NCBI GenBank assembly: GCA_903951635.1
Contig: CAJBCV010000103.1
Coordinates: 1-36,973 of the forward strand
Source: an uncultured Planctomycetaceae bacterium
Lineage (GTDB): Bacteria; Planctomycetota; Planctomycetia; Pirellulales; UBA1268
DNA: 36,973 nucleotides
Direction: 5' to 3'
The notes under the pieces were generated by a model, which saw only the letters and a program-made list of their open reading frames with translations, did no database searches and had not been told where the DNA came from. Numbering within the stretch: position 1 is the stretch's first letter; each line of letters starts with the position of its first letter. Positions 28,992 through 36,973 of this stretch are shown piece by piece. The position numbers were made by a program, and so were the translations under genes.

Positions 28992-29126
28992 ATGAAAACC
29001 GTTCCCTGGAACACCGCCATCCAGGCATTGGTGCTCGTCCGCCTCGGTCAGGAGCTCGGCACGCAGAGTCAGTTTGCCCGCGCTGTCCACGACCTCGTCA
29101 GCGCCGTCCTCGCTTTCGGGATGTGA
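28992..29126 (+). CDS. Small protein, 44 residues, unknown
   Basis: A 44-codon ORF from ATG 28992, preceded by GGAGGG six bases upstream, one of the best ribosome binding sites in the window. The product starts MKTVPWNTAIQALVLVRL and is probably amphipathic-helical (QALVLVRLGQELG, then FARAVHDLVSAVLAF), with no signal peptide, cysteines or recognised domain. A structured leader with two hairpins and a -10-like element lies just upstream, which suggests a regulated small protein or a leader peptide. It stands alone between two minus-strand genes. Short length makes chance possible, so confidence rests on the ribosome binding site and the balanced composition. Confidence 0.5.
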   Translation: MKTVPWNTAIQALVLVRLGQELGTQSQFARAVHDLVSAVLAFGM

Positions 29127-29294
29127 GGGCGGGCCGGGGCGAAAAACGTTTCCCGAGTCCCCCGGTGGGCCAAGAGAATGAAAGGGGAGCAGGGTCATCG
29201 CCCGTTCCCGCCGCCCCGATGTCCCTTGCAAATCCGGAGCGCCGCTCCGAAAACGCAAGGATGATTTCCCCCGCGGGAGGAGGGCCTGTGGCCC

Positions 29295-30860
29295 CTACCC
29301 CACCGTGCCGCGGTCGAGGAGGCTCGCGATCAGGGCCGAGCGGGTGTCGATCGGGACGAGCTTTCGCTTCGCCTGCGGGGCCTCGAGGAGGGCCTGGAGC
29401 TTCGGCAGCCGGCGACCACCCGACTGGGCGTCGTAGCTGTTGAAGGCGATGTTGAAGCGGCGGCCAGGATCGACCCGCACGCCATCGCGCTCGAGCCCTG
29501 CCGGCCGGCCGGCGCCGTCCTTCACGACGGTGAACGGCCACAGCGTCCGGTCGCTCCGCGGATCGCCGGCATCCTCGGCCACCACCTCGACAAGCTCTGC
29601 CCCGGACAGCTCGGCGACGACGAGGAGATTTTCATACGGAATGAGCTTCCAGCAATCGGCGACGGTGAGCGGGCCGGCCGGCAGATCGCCACTTAAAAAC
29701 GTGCCGTGGAAGACGCCGTCGACCGGCGTGCCGTGCTTGGCAAGCGCCGCGGCGAACGACTCGCAGAAAATCGCCCCTAGTCGGCTTCCCCGTCCTTTTC
29801 CCTTGATCGGCGCCGTCACCGTCGCCACCGGGCGGGCAAGTTGCTCGTCGGCCGCGGCAAGATCGGGGCGGGCCAGTTCCATCACCTCCGGATCGAGGGC
29901 GTAGCGATCGTCCATGAGGAGCGTGAACACGCGCCGGTCGACAAGCTTGTGGGCGTCGAGATCGAACGTCAGATCGACGCGGCCACAGTGGACGCCGTAG
30001 TAGCTCGCCTGGGTGCAGAGGACGTCGTCGACGAACCAGGCCGGCCTGTTCTGATGGGAGTGCCCGGCAAGATAGACGTCGACCCCCTTGGCACCTGTGA
30101 GGATCCCGCGGACCGGATTGGCGTAGTCGTCCTCGAAGCGCCAGCCCATGTGACCGAGGACGACGACCGCCTCGGCCCCGGCATCGCGGCACTCGGCCAC
30201 CGCGCGCGTGAGCGCCGGGCCAGGATCGGTGGCGGCAGTGCCGCCGAGCGTTTCGGAATCGAGCCACGAGGCGAGGCCCGGCGTGATCAGGCCGACCAGG
30301 CCGATCTTGAAGCCGCCGACTTCCCGGATCGTCCAGGGCACGACTTTCTCCCACGCGCCGTCGAAGGCCCCGGCGGCCTTTCCGCCCCGTTCGAGATTCG
30401 CCGTGAGAACGGCGGCCTTCGAGAGGGCGAGATTCGCCTCGAGCTTCTCCGGGCCCCAGTCGAAATCGTGATTACCGAGCGTCCAAGCGTCGTAGCCGAG
30501 GGCATTGAACAGCTCGAACATCAGCTGCCCCCCCCGCTCCATGCTCGCCTGAGTCCCCTGGACGACGTCGCCGACATCGACGGTAAGCGAATGGGGGGAC
30601 TCCCGGCGCCACTGGCGGATGCAGGTGGCCGCGCGCGCAAATCCGCCGACATCATCGAGCCCCTCGTAGCTGCTCGTGGGGAGGATCCGGCCGTGGAGGT
30701 CGGTGGTGTGGAAGATCGACACCGTCCGCGCCCGGCCGAGATCAGCGGCGCCCGCCACGCTCCCCAGTGCTCCGGCCACGACCACGGCGCTGTCGGTGAG
30801 AAAGCCGCGCCGCGGGATCCGCTGCCGGGACAGTCGCGTGCGGGGATGGAAAGAATGCAT
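29295..30860 (-). CDS. Tat-exported 5'-nucleotidase/2',3'-cyclic phosphodiesterase (UshA-like)
   Basis: A 521-residue metallophosphoesterase of the UshA/5'-nucleotidase family, acting on nucleotides outside the cytoplasm. The N-terminus has a twin-arginine signal (PRRGFL, Arg17/Arg18, then the hydrophobic AVVVAGALGSVAGA). Metal-binding motifs follow in order: HTTDLHGR (51-58), VDVGDVVQG (about 94-102), GNHDFDWG (129-136), LGHMGW and AGHSHQ. The C-terminal nucleotide-binding domain includes GVFHGTFLSGDLP and FNSYDAQSGG. ATG 30860 gives a proper Tat signal and has GGAG ten bases upstream; the frame opens earlier at an alternative codon at 30935. It is separated from the lipase gene upstream by a palindromic repeat element. 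It probably scavenges phosphate from nucleotides. Confidence 0.93.
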   Translation of the reverse strand: MHSFHPRTRLSRQRIPRRGFLTDSAVVVAGALGSVAGAADLGRARTVSIFHTTDLHGRILPTSSYEGLDDVGGFARAATCIRQWRRESPHSLTVDVGDVVQGTQASMERGGQLMFELFNALGYDAWTLGNHDFDWGPEKLEANLALSKAAVLTANLERGGKAAGAFDGAWEKVVPWTIREVGGFKIGLVGLITPGLASWLDSETLGGTAATDPGPALTRAVAECRDAGAEAVVVLGHMGWRFEDDYANPVRGILTGAKGVDVYLAGHSHQNRPAWFVDDVLCTQASYYGVHCGRVDLTFDLDAHKLVDRRVFTLLMDDRYALDPEVMELARPDLAAADEQLARPVATVTAPIKGKGRGSRLGAIFCESFAAALAKHGTPVDGVFHGTFLSGDLPAGPLTVADCWKLIPYENLLVVAELSGAELVEVVAEDAGDPRSDRTLWPFTVVKDGAGRPAGLERDGVRVDPGRRFNIAFNSYDAQSGGRRLPKLQALLEAPQAKRKLVPIDTRSALIASLLDRGTVG

Positions 30861-30945
30861 CGGGAAACATCTCCGGAGAGGGCACGGGAAACACCGTGCC
30901 CGAAAGTCTACGGGAGCACAGGAACAACGCTCCATGCCCCGAGAG

Positions 30946-31127
30946 ACTCACCGAACGCTCACAAAGCAAGGGGTGGCCCGTGCCCTCGAGCGGCGTAGCC
31001 GGCAAGCGGAGCCATGGATGGCAAAGCGCAGGCGGGTCCGAGTGAGCCGAGGCCACGATGGCCGAGGCGAACGTCCGGCGAGAGGGTACGGGCCACCCCG
31101 GGCCCCACTCACCGCCCGCTCACCAAA
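30946..31127. repeat. Palindromic MITE/REP-like element flanked by imperfect direct repeats
   Basis: An 18-base inverted repeat, 30970-30987 and 31082-31099, matches at 17 of 18 positions and encloses 94 bases with smaller internal palindromes (GGCCACGATGGCC at 31051 and GCCATGGATGGC near 31011). The element is flanked by imperfect direct repeats, 30946-30966 and 31107-31127, identical at 17 of 21 positions (both begin ACTCACCG). It fills the intergenic space between two minus-strand genes and has no ORF of its own. Transcription would give a long hairpin RNA. Confidence 0.65.
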
Positions 31128-31130
31128 AAC

Positions 31131-32927
31131 TCACAGCCCGTTCTCGCGGAGGTGATCGCCGAGGATCCGCTCCATCTCGAGGACCGTGATCGGATGGTGG
31201 TGGATCTCGGTGTGAACCGTCGGCACGTAGACCTCACTGACCACGCCCGGCAGCCGGGCGCTCGTCACCGGCACAACGTTGTCGCCGGGGCCGCTCAGCG
31301 GCCAGACGACGCCGTTGCCGATGATCGAGTGCATCGTCACCCGGCACGACGGCCGCAGGCCGTGGAGCGCCTGGAGGATCGAGGACTTCGGCTCGAGGAT
31401 GTCGATCGACGTCGGTGGGGCACGTTCGAAATCGCTCCGGAAGGCCCCCGGATTGGCCCCGAGCACCTCGCGATGGATGGCGAGTGATTCTTCCGGCTGC
31501 TGGACGGTCGCCGAGGCGACGCGGCCCACGGCCAGCGACGCCAGCGAGCTGCCGGCTTGCGGCGTGGCGATGCAAACGACCCGGTTCACGAACGGGAGTG
31601 GCTTGTAGAAGTAATTGGGCGCGACGTTGCGGCGGAGATTCGGCCGCATCCGCACTTCGTTGAAGGGGACGCAGGCGATCGAATCCCACAGGGCCGTTCC
31701 CGGCTCGACGACCTGGAGCTTGGCGTGGAGGCCACCCATGCTGTGGCCGACGAGGATGAGGTGCTGCATCGCCGGATCCTTTCCCTCCGGATCGAACCGC
31801 CGCACCGCCGCCGTCAGCTGGCGACGGAGCTCGGCGGAGGTCTGGAGGAACGACGCCCCGGTCGGGTAGTGAAACAGCCACGGCTCGAAGCGCTTGAGAA
31901 ACCAGGGGCGGACGCGGAGTTCGTTGAGGAGATCGAACCAGGTTCCCTCGTCGCTCCCCAGGCCGTGGATGAAGACCACCGGGACGCGGCCGGGGCGATG
32001 GGGCTCGAGGAGCTCGAGCCGCGGTCGCGTATCGGCGCTCCCGTACGGCATGAGGAAGTTCATGACGTTGTCGTTGGCCGGCATCCCGCCGAGCATGTCG
32101 AGCAGCGGCGCCGTCAGGTCGGCGGCGAGGAGCGGGCGGGCGGGACCGAGATCGACCGCCGCGATCTCCATCGGATTGACCAGATCGAGGATCGCGGGGG
32201 CGTGATCGCGCGCCAGCGGCCCCGAGAAGGCCTCGAGGACGTTCTCGTCGGCAGGCTTCATGAAGCGGAGCACGGCCGTCGCCGCGAGGCTCTGGCGTTT
32301 GGGCGCGAGGATCCGGTTGCCCTCCCGATCGGCCGGCGTCGCCACGCGGACACTCACCGGCAGGCCGAAGCCCCCCCGTTCGTGGCGGCGCTTGATCCGC
32401 TTGTCGCCGGGAGGAGGCGTCGCCTCGACACGCTCGATCGCCGAGGCCGGGATCTGCATCCCCGGCATCTCGATCGGCACGACGATCGGCCCCCACTCCG
32501 GCCCGATCAGCAGCCCTCGGCAGTCGAGCCGCCCGTGGGCCGTCGCCGATTCGAGCAGGCCTTGGAGCGCGCAGGCGTAGAGCTCGGCCGCCGCGCGGAC
32601 GAGCTCGGGGTCGCTCGGGCAGAGCCACATCGCGTTCCAGGCGGCTTCGGTGGCGGCGAAATAGCCGTCGATCGCCCGGCAGTTGCCGTTTGCAGCCAGC
32701 TCTGCCGACTGCTTGGCGTAGTCCTCCGCCCGAGCGAGATGACGGCAGGCCTTGTCATGCGCCGACACCTCGGCATCGGCCACCGGCAAGGAGAACGACT
32801 TCGGGAGCCCTTGCAGTCCCTGCAGCCCTTGTCCTTGCACAAGCCCCTGTGCGACGGCGTCCCCGCCGGCGCACGCCACGGCCGCGGCCACGACCAGCAC
32901 CGAGACTTGCCGCAGCCAGCCGAGCAA
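31131..32927 (-). CDS. Secreted alpha/beta-hydrolase, lipase-like
   Basis: A 598-residue hydrolase with an N-terminal secretion signal (LRQVSVLVVAAAVACAGGDAVAQ). The mature N-terminal part (about 25-290) includes a Gly-Gln-Leu repeat (QGLQGLQGLP) and a helical region with several Cys, of unknown function. The catalytic part begins VPVVFIHGLGSDEGTW, has the nucleophile elbow GHSMGG with Ser396, then GDNVVPV (candidate Asp) and VHTEIHHHP (candidate His). This is the order of lipases and PGAP1-like hydrolases. I chose TTG 32927 as start, since GGAGG lies eight bases upstream and a proper signal peptide results; a TTG at 33059 would give a 642-residue form without a terminal signal. It lies downstream of the membrane-anchored unknown on the same strand. 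Confidence 0.78.
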   Translation of the reverse strand: MLGWLRQVSVLVVAAAVACAGGDAVAQGLVQGQGLQGLQGLPKSFSLPVADAEVSAHDKACRHLARAEDYAKQSAELAANGNCRAIDGYFAATEAAWNAMWLCPSDPELVRAAAELYACALQGLLESATAHGRLDCRGLLIGPEWGPIVVPIEMPGMQIPASAIERVEATPPPGDKRIKRRHERGGFGLPVSVRVATPADREGNRILAPKRQSLAATAVLRFMKPADENVLEAFSGPLARDHAPAILDLVNPMEIAAVDLGPARPLLAADLTAPLLDMLGGMPANDNVMNFLMPYGSADTRPRLELLEPHRPGRVPVVFIHGLGSDEGTWFDLLNELRVRPWFLKRFEPWLFHYPTGASFLQTSAELRRQLTAAVRRFDPEGKDPAMQHLILVGHSMGGLHAKLQVVEPGTALWDSIACVPFNEVRMRPNLRRNVAPNYFYKPLPFVNRVVCIATPQAGSSLASLAVGRVASATVQQPEESLAIHREVLGANPGAFRSDFERAPPTSIDILEPKSSILQALHGLRPSCRVTMHSIIGNGVVWPLSGPGDNVVPVTSARLPGVVSEVYVPTVHTEIHHHPITVLEMERILGDHLRENGL

Positions 32928-33100
32928 CGTCGCATCCTCCGACGCCTGAAGCGGCCGCCCCCGCTTCGCGGGCGGCACATGCTCCTGGTATCGGCCCCCG
33001 CAGGGTCTGCCCAACAGGAAGAGTGACCTGAGGCACTGCAGAGGCCGTCGCCCCCGCAATCAACGCAGGCTTCCAGCCCAAGCAAAAGCACCCTGGACTG

Positions 33101-33601
33101 TCAGCCGCGCGAGCCGCCATGTTCTTCGGCGACCAACTCGAGGTCGGAGCCGAGATACTTCACCGTCGCGGTGGGGAGGAGATTGAAATAGACCCGTCCC
33201 TCGGTGACCCAGCGGTTGGTGTCGTAGAGAAACTCGGCGGTGGCGGCACGGACCGTCGAGACCGCCTCGACCTCTTCCATCCCCCCTCCTTCGATCGCCT
33301 CGAACGACACCTCGATCGCCACCAAGGCCTTGAGGCAGCCGGTGCGTCGCTCGCGGACATAGAGGACGTCGTCGTCGAAGTTGACGTCGCTCCAGCGGAG
33401 CCCACGTGGCTTCCCCGTGCCGGCGGCACGGTCGATGAACTTCGCTTCGAGCTGCTCACGCTGGCGATGGAAATCCCGTTGGGCGCGGGCGAGTTTCTCG
33501 GCCAGACGGGCCAGACGGATGGGGCGCATGGCGAGGGACGTAGCGACCCCTGCCAGGGCAGCCACCCCCACGGTGACGACGAACCAGACCGCGTTCCCCA
33601 C
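33101..33601 (-). CDS. Membrane-anchored hypothetical protein
   Basis: A 166-residue protein with one N-terminal membrane segment (NAVWFVVTVGVAALAGVATS, about residues 3-22), then a charged helical, possibly coiled-coil stretch (LARLAEKLARAQRDFHRQRE, about 30-50) and a beta-rich domain of about 100 residues (GLRWSDVNFDDDVLYVRERR to the end). I do not recognise the family. The start is GTG 33601, with GGAGG seven bases upstream and a promoter-like sequence immediately before; the longer frame to 33841 has no similarity. It is divergent from endonuclease IV and upstream of the lipase gene, with which it may be co-transcribed across 173 bases. Confidence 0.75.
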   Translation of the reverse strand: MGNAVWFVVTVGVAALAGVATSLAMRPIRLARLAEKLARAQRDFHRQREQLEAKFIDRAAGTGKPRGLRWSDVNFDDDVLYVRERRTGCLKALVAIEVSFEAIEGGGMEEVEAVSTVRAATAEFLYDTNRWVTEGRVYFNLLPTATVKYLGSDLELVAEEHGGSRG

Positions 33602-33633
33602 GTCGACGCCTCCAGAAGGGTTCAAGCGTGATA

Positions 33634-33661
33634 AGTGTACGACGGCGGGGAAATCCGTCAA
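33634..33661 (-). promoter_or_regulatory. Candidate promoter for the membrane-anchored protein gene
   Basis: On the minus strand TTGACG (33661-33656), a 16-base spacer and TACACT (33639-33634) place the start site near 33627, about 26 bases before the GTG codon. The spacing and the position relative to a strong ribosome binding site make this one of the better promoter calls here. Confidence 0.5.
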
Positions 33662-33843
33662 AATCAATCGCTCGTTGGCAGCACTTCCTCCGATCCAGGC
33701 GCGTTTGGGCGCCCGCCGGACACCCCTTTGACCTCCGTGGAAAAAGTCATCCCTGACCGCTGTCCACGCCGTCGACCGCCGCCGCATCCAGCGGTGGAAA
33801 CCTCCTCCACACCCTGTTGGCCCCGGATCGAGTCCGGTCATTC

Positions 33844-34803
33844 ATGCCCCGCAAGCCCACCACGGCCCCCGCTTCCCGATCGACTCTCGCCCCGCCGGCT
33901 GCGCTGCCGGTCGGCCTCCCGACGCGTCTCCTCGGCGCCCATCAGTCGGTCGCCGGCGGCCTCTCCAAAGCCGTTGACCGCGCCGTCGAGACCGGCTGCC
34001 AGGGCCTTCAGATCTTCACCCGCAACGTCAACCGCTGGGACGCGGCCCCGATTCCTCCCGCGGAAGCCGAGGCTTTCCGAGCGGCGGTGCGCGCAGCCGG
34101 GCTGGCTTGCGTCGTCGTCCACGACTCGTATCTCATCAATCCCGCTTCGGCCGACGACGCCCTTCGCGACAAATCGATCGCCGGGCTCGTCCTCGAGCTC
34201 GAGCGCGCCGAGCAATTGGGGATCCCCTGGGTCGTGGCCCATCCGGGAGCCGCCGGAGTTCAAGCCCGGGCCGTCGCCGTAGCCCGTGCGGCCGCGGGGA
34301 TCGCCGCGGCCCTCGAGCAGACCTCGTCGCTCGGCGCCGGGATCCTCATCGAGACCACCGCCGGCCAGGGCTCCTGTCTGGGTGACTCCTTCGAGGAGAT
34401 CGCAGCGATGCTCGCCGTCATCGATGCCACCGGCGCGTGCGCCCCGCGCATCGGCGTCTGCCTCGACACCTGCCATGTCTTCGCCGCCGGCTATCCGCTT
34501 GCCCCCGCCGCCGAGTTCGATGCCACGCTCGCCGCCTTCGACCGCCTCATCGGGCTTGCGCGGCTCAAGGTCATCCACGCCAATGATTCGAAGAAGCCGT
34601 TCGGCTCCCGGGTCGATCGTCACGAGGCGATCGGCGAAGGAGAGATCGGCCCGGAGGCCTTCAGGCTTCTCATGAGCGATCCGCGTCTGGCCGCCATCCC
34701 GGTGATCCTCGAGACGCCGAAGGAGGGAGCCGACGGGAAAGTCGATCCCGCCATCGACCGGAAAAACCTCGCCGCGCTGCGGGCGATGCTCCCCGTGGCC
34801 TGA
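33844..34803 (+). CDS. nfo: Endonuclease IV (AP endonuclease)
   Basis: A 319-residue endonuclease IV, which cuts abasic sites in base-excision repair with a three-zinc centre. The TIM-barrel signatures and metal ligands are present: GAHQSVAGGL near the start, VHDSYLIN (His93), AHPG (His133), IETTAGQG (Glu170), GVCLDTCHVFAAGY (Asp208 and His211), VIHANDSK (His245), VDRHEAIGEG (Asp258 and His260) and VILETP (Glu290). The first 25 or so residues are a Pro/Ala-rich extension absent from E. coli Nfo. The start is ATG 33844; no clear ribosome binding site is seen. It converges on the metal permease gene 16 bases downstream. Confidence 0.96.
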   Translation: MPRKPTTAPASRSTLAPPAALPVGLPTRLLGAHQSVAGGLSKAVDRAVETGCQGLQIFTRNVNRWDAAPIPPAEAEAFRAAVRAAGLACVVVHDSYLINPASADDALRDKSIAGLVLELERAEQLGIPWVVAHPGAAGVQARAVAVARAAAGIAAALEQTSSLGAGILIETTAGQGSCLGDSFEEIAAMLAVIDATGACAPRIGVCLDTCHVFAAGYPLAPAAEFDATLAAFDRLIGLARLKVIHANDSKKPFGSRVDRHEAIGEGEIGPEAFRLLMSDPRLAAIPVILETPKEGADGKVDPAIDRKNLAALRAMLPVA

Positions 34804-34819
34804 CGTCGTGCGGCGAACG

Positions 34820-36118
34820 TCACCGCGTCGGCTCGCCGGCCGCGCGTCGGGGAAACCCCTCGGGGGGAATGTCGCGACCGTGCGGGTCGCCTTCGCCCCC
34901 GTCGAGATCGGCGGCGATCCGCCCGCGGACCTCGGCCCCGAGATGGTGCTCGATCCATTCCGCCGGCGGATGGAGATGATCCAGCGGCAGGGCAACATGA
35001 CGTCCCAGCCACGCCTCCCAGAGACGGTGGGAGCGGACAATCACCCGCGCTTCCTCGCGGCCGAGATCCGTGAGCCCCCCAGCGGCGCCGCGGCCGATCC
35101 TCCCCCCGACCACGAGCCGGGCCTGCGCCAGCCGATCGAGGAACCTCCGCGGTGCAAGGGCCGCGGCATCCCCCTCCTCCGCGCGCCACAAGCTCGCGAG
35201 CCGGTCTTCGCAGGCCACGCGCCAGCGGAGCGACTCGCGGCTCACCAGCCGCGCCACGACCCCGTCCCCCGGCGCCAACAGCGCCGCCCCGAGATACTCG
35301 ATCCCGAGCACGACAGCGATCATCCCGGCGGCGTTGGTGTTGAACTGCCAGGCGGCGAGATAGCCGACGACGCTCCCCGCCACGCCGAGGGCCACCGCGA
35401 CGACGAGCATGAGGTGGAAGCGGCGGACGAGCAGCTCCGCTGCGGCCGCGGGCACGGCGAGCATCGCCACGACGAGGATCGCGCCGACCGCCTCGAAGCT
35501 CGCCACCGTCGCCAGGCTCGTGGCGACGAGGAGGCCGGCCGAGACGAGCCCGACCGGGAGCCCCGCGGCGCGGGCCGCCGCCGGATCGAAGGCGGTGAAG
35601 ACGAGCTCCTTCCAGAAGAGGGCCGCCGCGACGACGATGGCGATCAGGACGGTCGCCGCCGCCAGCAGCGCCCGCGGCATCTCGAGCCCGAAGATCGGCA
35701 CCGTGTCGAAGGGGACGAGCTCGAGGATCCCGTAGAGGACACAGCCCGGATCGATGTCGACCTGCGACGCCAGGGCCGAGACGAGTACCACGCCGATCGC
35801 GAACAGGGTCGTGAAGGCGACGCCGGCGCCGGCATCCTCGGCGAGCCCCGCATGCGTGCCGAGGAGATTCGTGAGCCACACCGTCACCAGCGCCGCGATC
35901 ACGGCCCCGAGAAAAACCCCCGCCCCGCCCGGCCGCCCCCCGGCGAGCACGGCCAGGACGATGCCGGGGAGCACCGCATGGCTGATCGCATCGCCGAGCA
36001 GGCTCAACCGCCGGACGACGAGGAACGAGCCGACCAGCGCGCAGGCCGCCGACACGGTGGCCGCCGTGGCGATCGCCCAGAAGTGCATCCACAGAGAGGT
36101 GCTGTCGACCTCGATCAT
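34820..36118 (-). CDS. Metal ABC transporter permease fused to a DtxR/MntR-like domain
   Basis: A 432-residue protein. Residues 1 to about 290 form an ABC-3 family permease (ZnuB/MntB/SitC type) with the typical VVRRLSLLGDAISHAVLPGI near residues 34-53 and about eight membrane segments; such permeases import Zn, Mn or Fe with an ATPase and a binding protein. From about residue 300 the chain continues as a cytoplasmic helix-turn-helix and metal-binding region like DtxR/MntR: LTDLGREEARVIVRSHRLWE, HLHPPAEWIEHHL and the DPHGRDIP signature. The fusion could allow metal-sensing feedback on transport. ATG 36118 overlaps the upstream permease stop (ATGA), so translation is coupled. The ATPase and binding protein lie outside the window. 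Confidence 0.88.
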   Translation of the reverse strand: MIEVDSTSLWMHFWAIATAATVSAACALVGSFLVVRRLSLLGDAISHAVLPGIVLAVLAGGRPGGAGVFLGAVIAALVTVWLTNLLGTHAGLAEDAGAGVAFTTLFAIGVVLVSALASQVDIDPGCVLYGILELVPFDTVPIFGLEMPRALLAAATVLIAIVVAAALFWKELVFTAFDPAAARAAGLPVGLVSAGLLVATSLATVASFEAVGAILVVAMLAVPAAAAELLVRRFHLMLVVAVALGVAGSVVGYLAAWQFNTNAAGMIAVVLGIEYLGAALLAPGDGVVARLVSRESLRWRVACEDRLASLWRAEEGDAAALAPRRFLDRLAQARLVVGGRIGRGAAGGLTDLGREEARVIVRSHRLWEAWLGRHVALPLDHLHPPAEWIEHHLGAEVRGRIAADLDGGEGDPHGRDIPPEGFPRRAAGEPTR

Positions 36119-36973
36119 GGCAGTGTTTCGCTCCCGGTCCAGGACTGGCTGGCGGCGTTGCGGGCGACGCTTGCCGCCTCGCGGATCGCCTTCATCCGCG
36201 CGGCCCCGAGGATTGCCTCCGGCGACGGGACGTCGAGCGTGAGATGCCCGCGGGCATCCTCCCGCGCCGCCTCGAGCACCTCCGTCCAAGCCGCCAGGCG
36301 CCGCGCCCGCTCGGCGGCAAGCTCCCTCCCCCACACCGCGAGGCGCCAGGCGTGCGCTCCCGAGCGTGTCACCACCGGCTCCATCGCCGCCGTGCGAACG
36401 AGCCGCTTGAACGCCCTGTCGACCGCGGCGCCCGGCGCCCTGGCCAGAAGCTGCTCCCGGGTGAACGGCCCCTCCCCTTCGAGGCGCAGGGCAACCTCGA
36501 GCAGCCGCCCCTCGGCCCACGCCGCCGCCGTCCGCCGGGCTTGGAGCCAGCGCGCAAGCCCGCCGCGCCGCGGGGCAAGGAGGAGCGAGATCGTGAGGAG
36601 CAGGGAGGCGGCGATCACGACCAGCGGCCCGGTCGGCATCCGTGGCACCGCGCTGCTGATGGCCACGCCGGAGAGCGCCGCGACGAGGCCAAACAGGCCC
36701 GACAGAGGGAGCATCACCCCGACGCGGTCGGTCCATTGCCGCGCCGTCACCGGCGGGATCACGACCAACGCCGTGACGAGCACCGCTCCGGCTGCCGGCA
36801 GGCCGACGACGACCATCACCGCCACGAGCACCACCAGGGCGTAATCGATGAGCGTCACCGGCCAACCACTGGCCGCGGCGAACGAGGGATCGAAGGCCAC
36901 GAGAGTCGATTCCTTGAGGAACAGCGTCACGAGGGCCACCGCGAGGAGCGACAGTACGCCGAGGATCATGGCG
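36115..36973 (-). CDS. Metal ABC transporter permease with winged-helix-like tail (partial, N-terminus off right edge)
   Basis: The visible part is the C-terminal half of a second ABC-3 family permease: membrane segments with FLKESTLVAFDPSFAAASG and the conserved AAGAVLVTALVVIPP, then (from LAPRRGGLARW) a cytoplasmic tail of about 150 residues that looks like a winged-helix/DtxR-type domain (REQLLARAPGAAVDRAFKRL). The ATG at 36969 is internal, because the preceding membrane segments seen in the sister permease are missing. It is first in a two-permease operon and ends in a 4-base ATGA overlap with the next gene. Two different permeases suggest a heterodimeric transporter. Confidence 0.85.
   Translation of the reverse strand, partial: AMILGVLSLLAVALVTLFLKESTLVAFDPSFAAASGWPVTLIDYALVVLVAVMVVVGLPAAGAVLVTALVVIPPVTARQWTDRVGVMLPLSGLFGLVAALSGVAISSAVPRMPTGPLVVIAASLLLTISLLLAPRRGGLARWLQARRTAAAWAEGRLLEVALRLEGEGPFTREQLLARAPGAAVDRAFKRLVRTAAMEPVVTRSGAHAWRLAVWGRELAAERARRLAAWTEVLEAAREDARGHLTLDVPSPEAILGAARMKAIREAASVARNAASQSWTGSETLP

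Noticed and set aside
36119..36865. Reading the downstream permease as a 681-residue protein starting at 36865
   Set aside because: The extension is antisense-like, without membrane segments and out of frame with the upstream permease; ATG 36118 starts a normal ABC-3 permease with ATGA coupling.

Overview
The window is high-G+C bacterial DNA, densely coding on both strands. Its gene content points to a planctomycete, probably of the Pirellulales type. The markers are a TIGR03067-type secreted protein, a short prepilin-like protein related to the DUF1559 family, a large secreted GHL10-like glycosidase-related protein, a bacterial SET-domain protein and metal ABC permeases fused to DtxR-like domains. 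This is a family-level inference; no rRNA or tRNA gene is present. Both ends of the window cut through genes.

Layout. Positions 1-5159 (minus) hold the first 1,719 residues of a PfaA/HglE-like type I polyketide synthase (KS, KS-like, AT, tandem ACPs). It is divergent from a condensation-domain protein (5699-7111) and a thioester-reductase-like SDR (7280-8467). A short conserved protein and a HIT hydrolase follow. A minus-strand run then encodes a POT peptide transporter, a sulfatase-like protein and a 1,378-residue secreted GHL10-like protein (16528 down to 9417). A SET-domain protein overlaps an MMPL/RND exporter (16799-19611). The exporter converges, with overlapping 3' ends, on an alpha-oxoamine synthase that carries an ACP-like N-terminal domain (19545-21167). 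Aconitase follows (21497-24217). Divergent from it are a candidate small RNA with a strong intrinsic terminator, a DUF5522-type Cys-rich protein, a TIGR03067 protein, a prepilin-like protein and a fatty acid desaturase. The desaturase converges on a GT1 glycosyltransferase (27373-28653). The last third has a 44-codon small ORF, a Tat-exported 5'-nucleotidase, a palindromic repeat element, a secreted lipase-like hydrolase, a membrane-anchored unknown, endonuclease IV and two overlapping metal ABC permeases.

Working together. The PKS, condensation-domain acyltransferase, thioester reductase, alpha-oxoamine synthase, MMPL exporter, desaturase and glycosyltransferase fit a pathway that builds a long acyl chain on tandem ACPs, releases it reductively or by condensation with an amino acid, desaturates and glycosylates it, and exports it. 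The product would be a glycolipid or sphingoid-like lipid. The assignment rests on gene families and proximity and is unproven; unrelated housekeeping genes are interspersed. It is the most likely undescribed system here. Its unusual details are a second KS lacking one catalytic His, near-identical tandem ACPs that differ almost only at synonymous sites, and an ACP-like domain on the alpha-oxoamine synthase in which Asp seems to replace the carrier serine.
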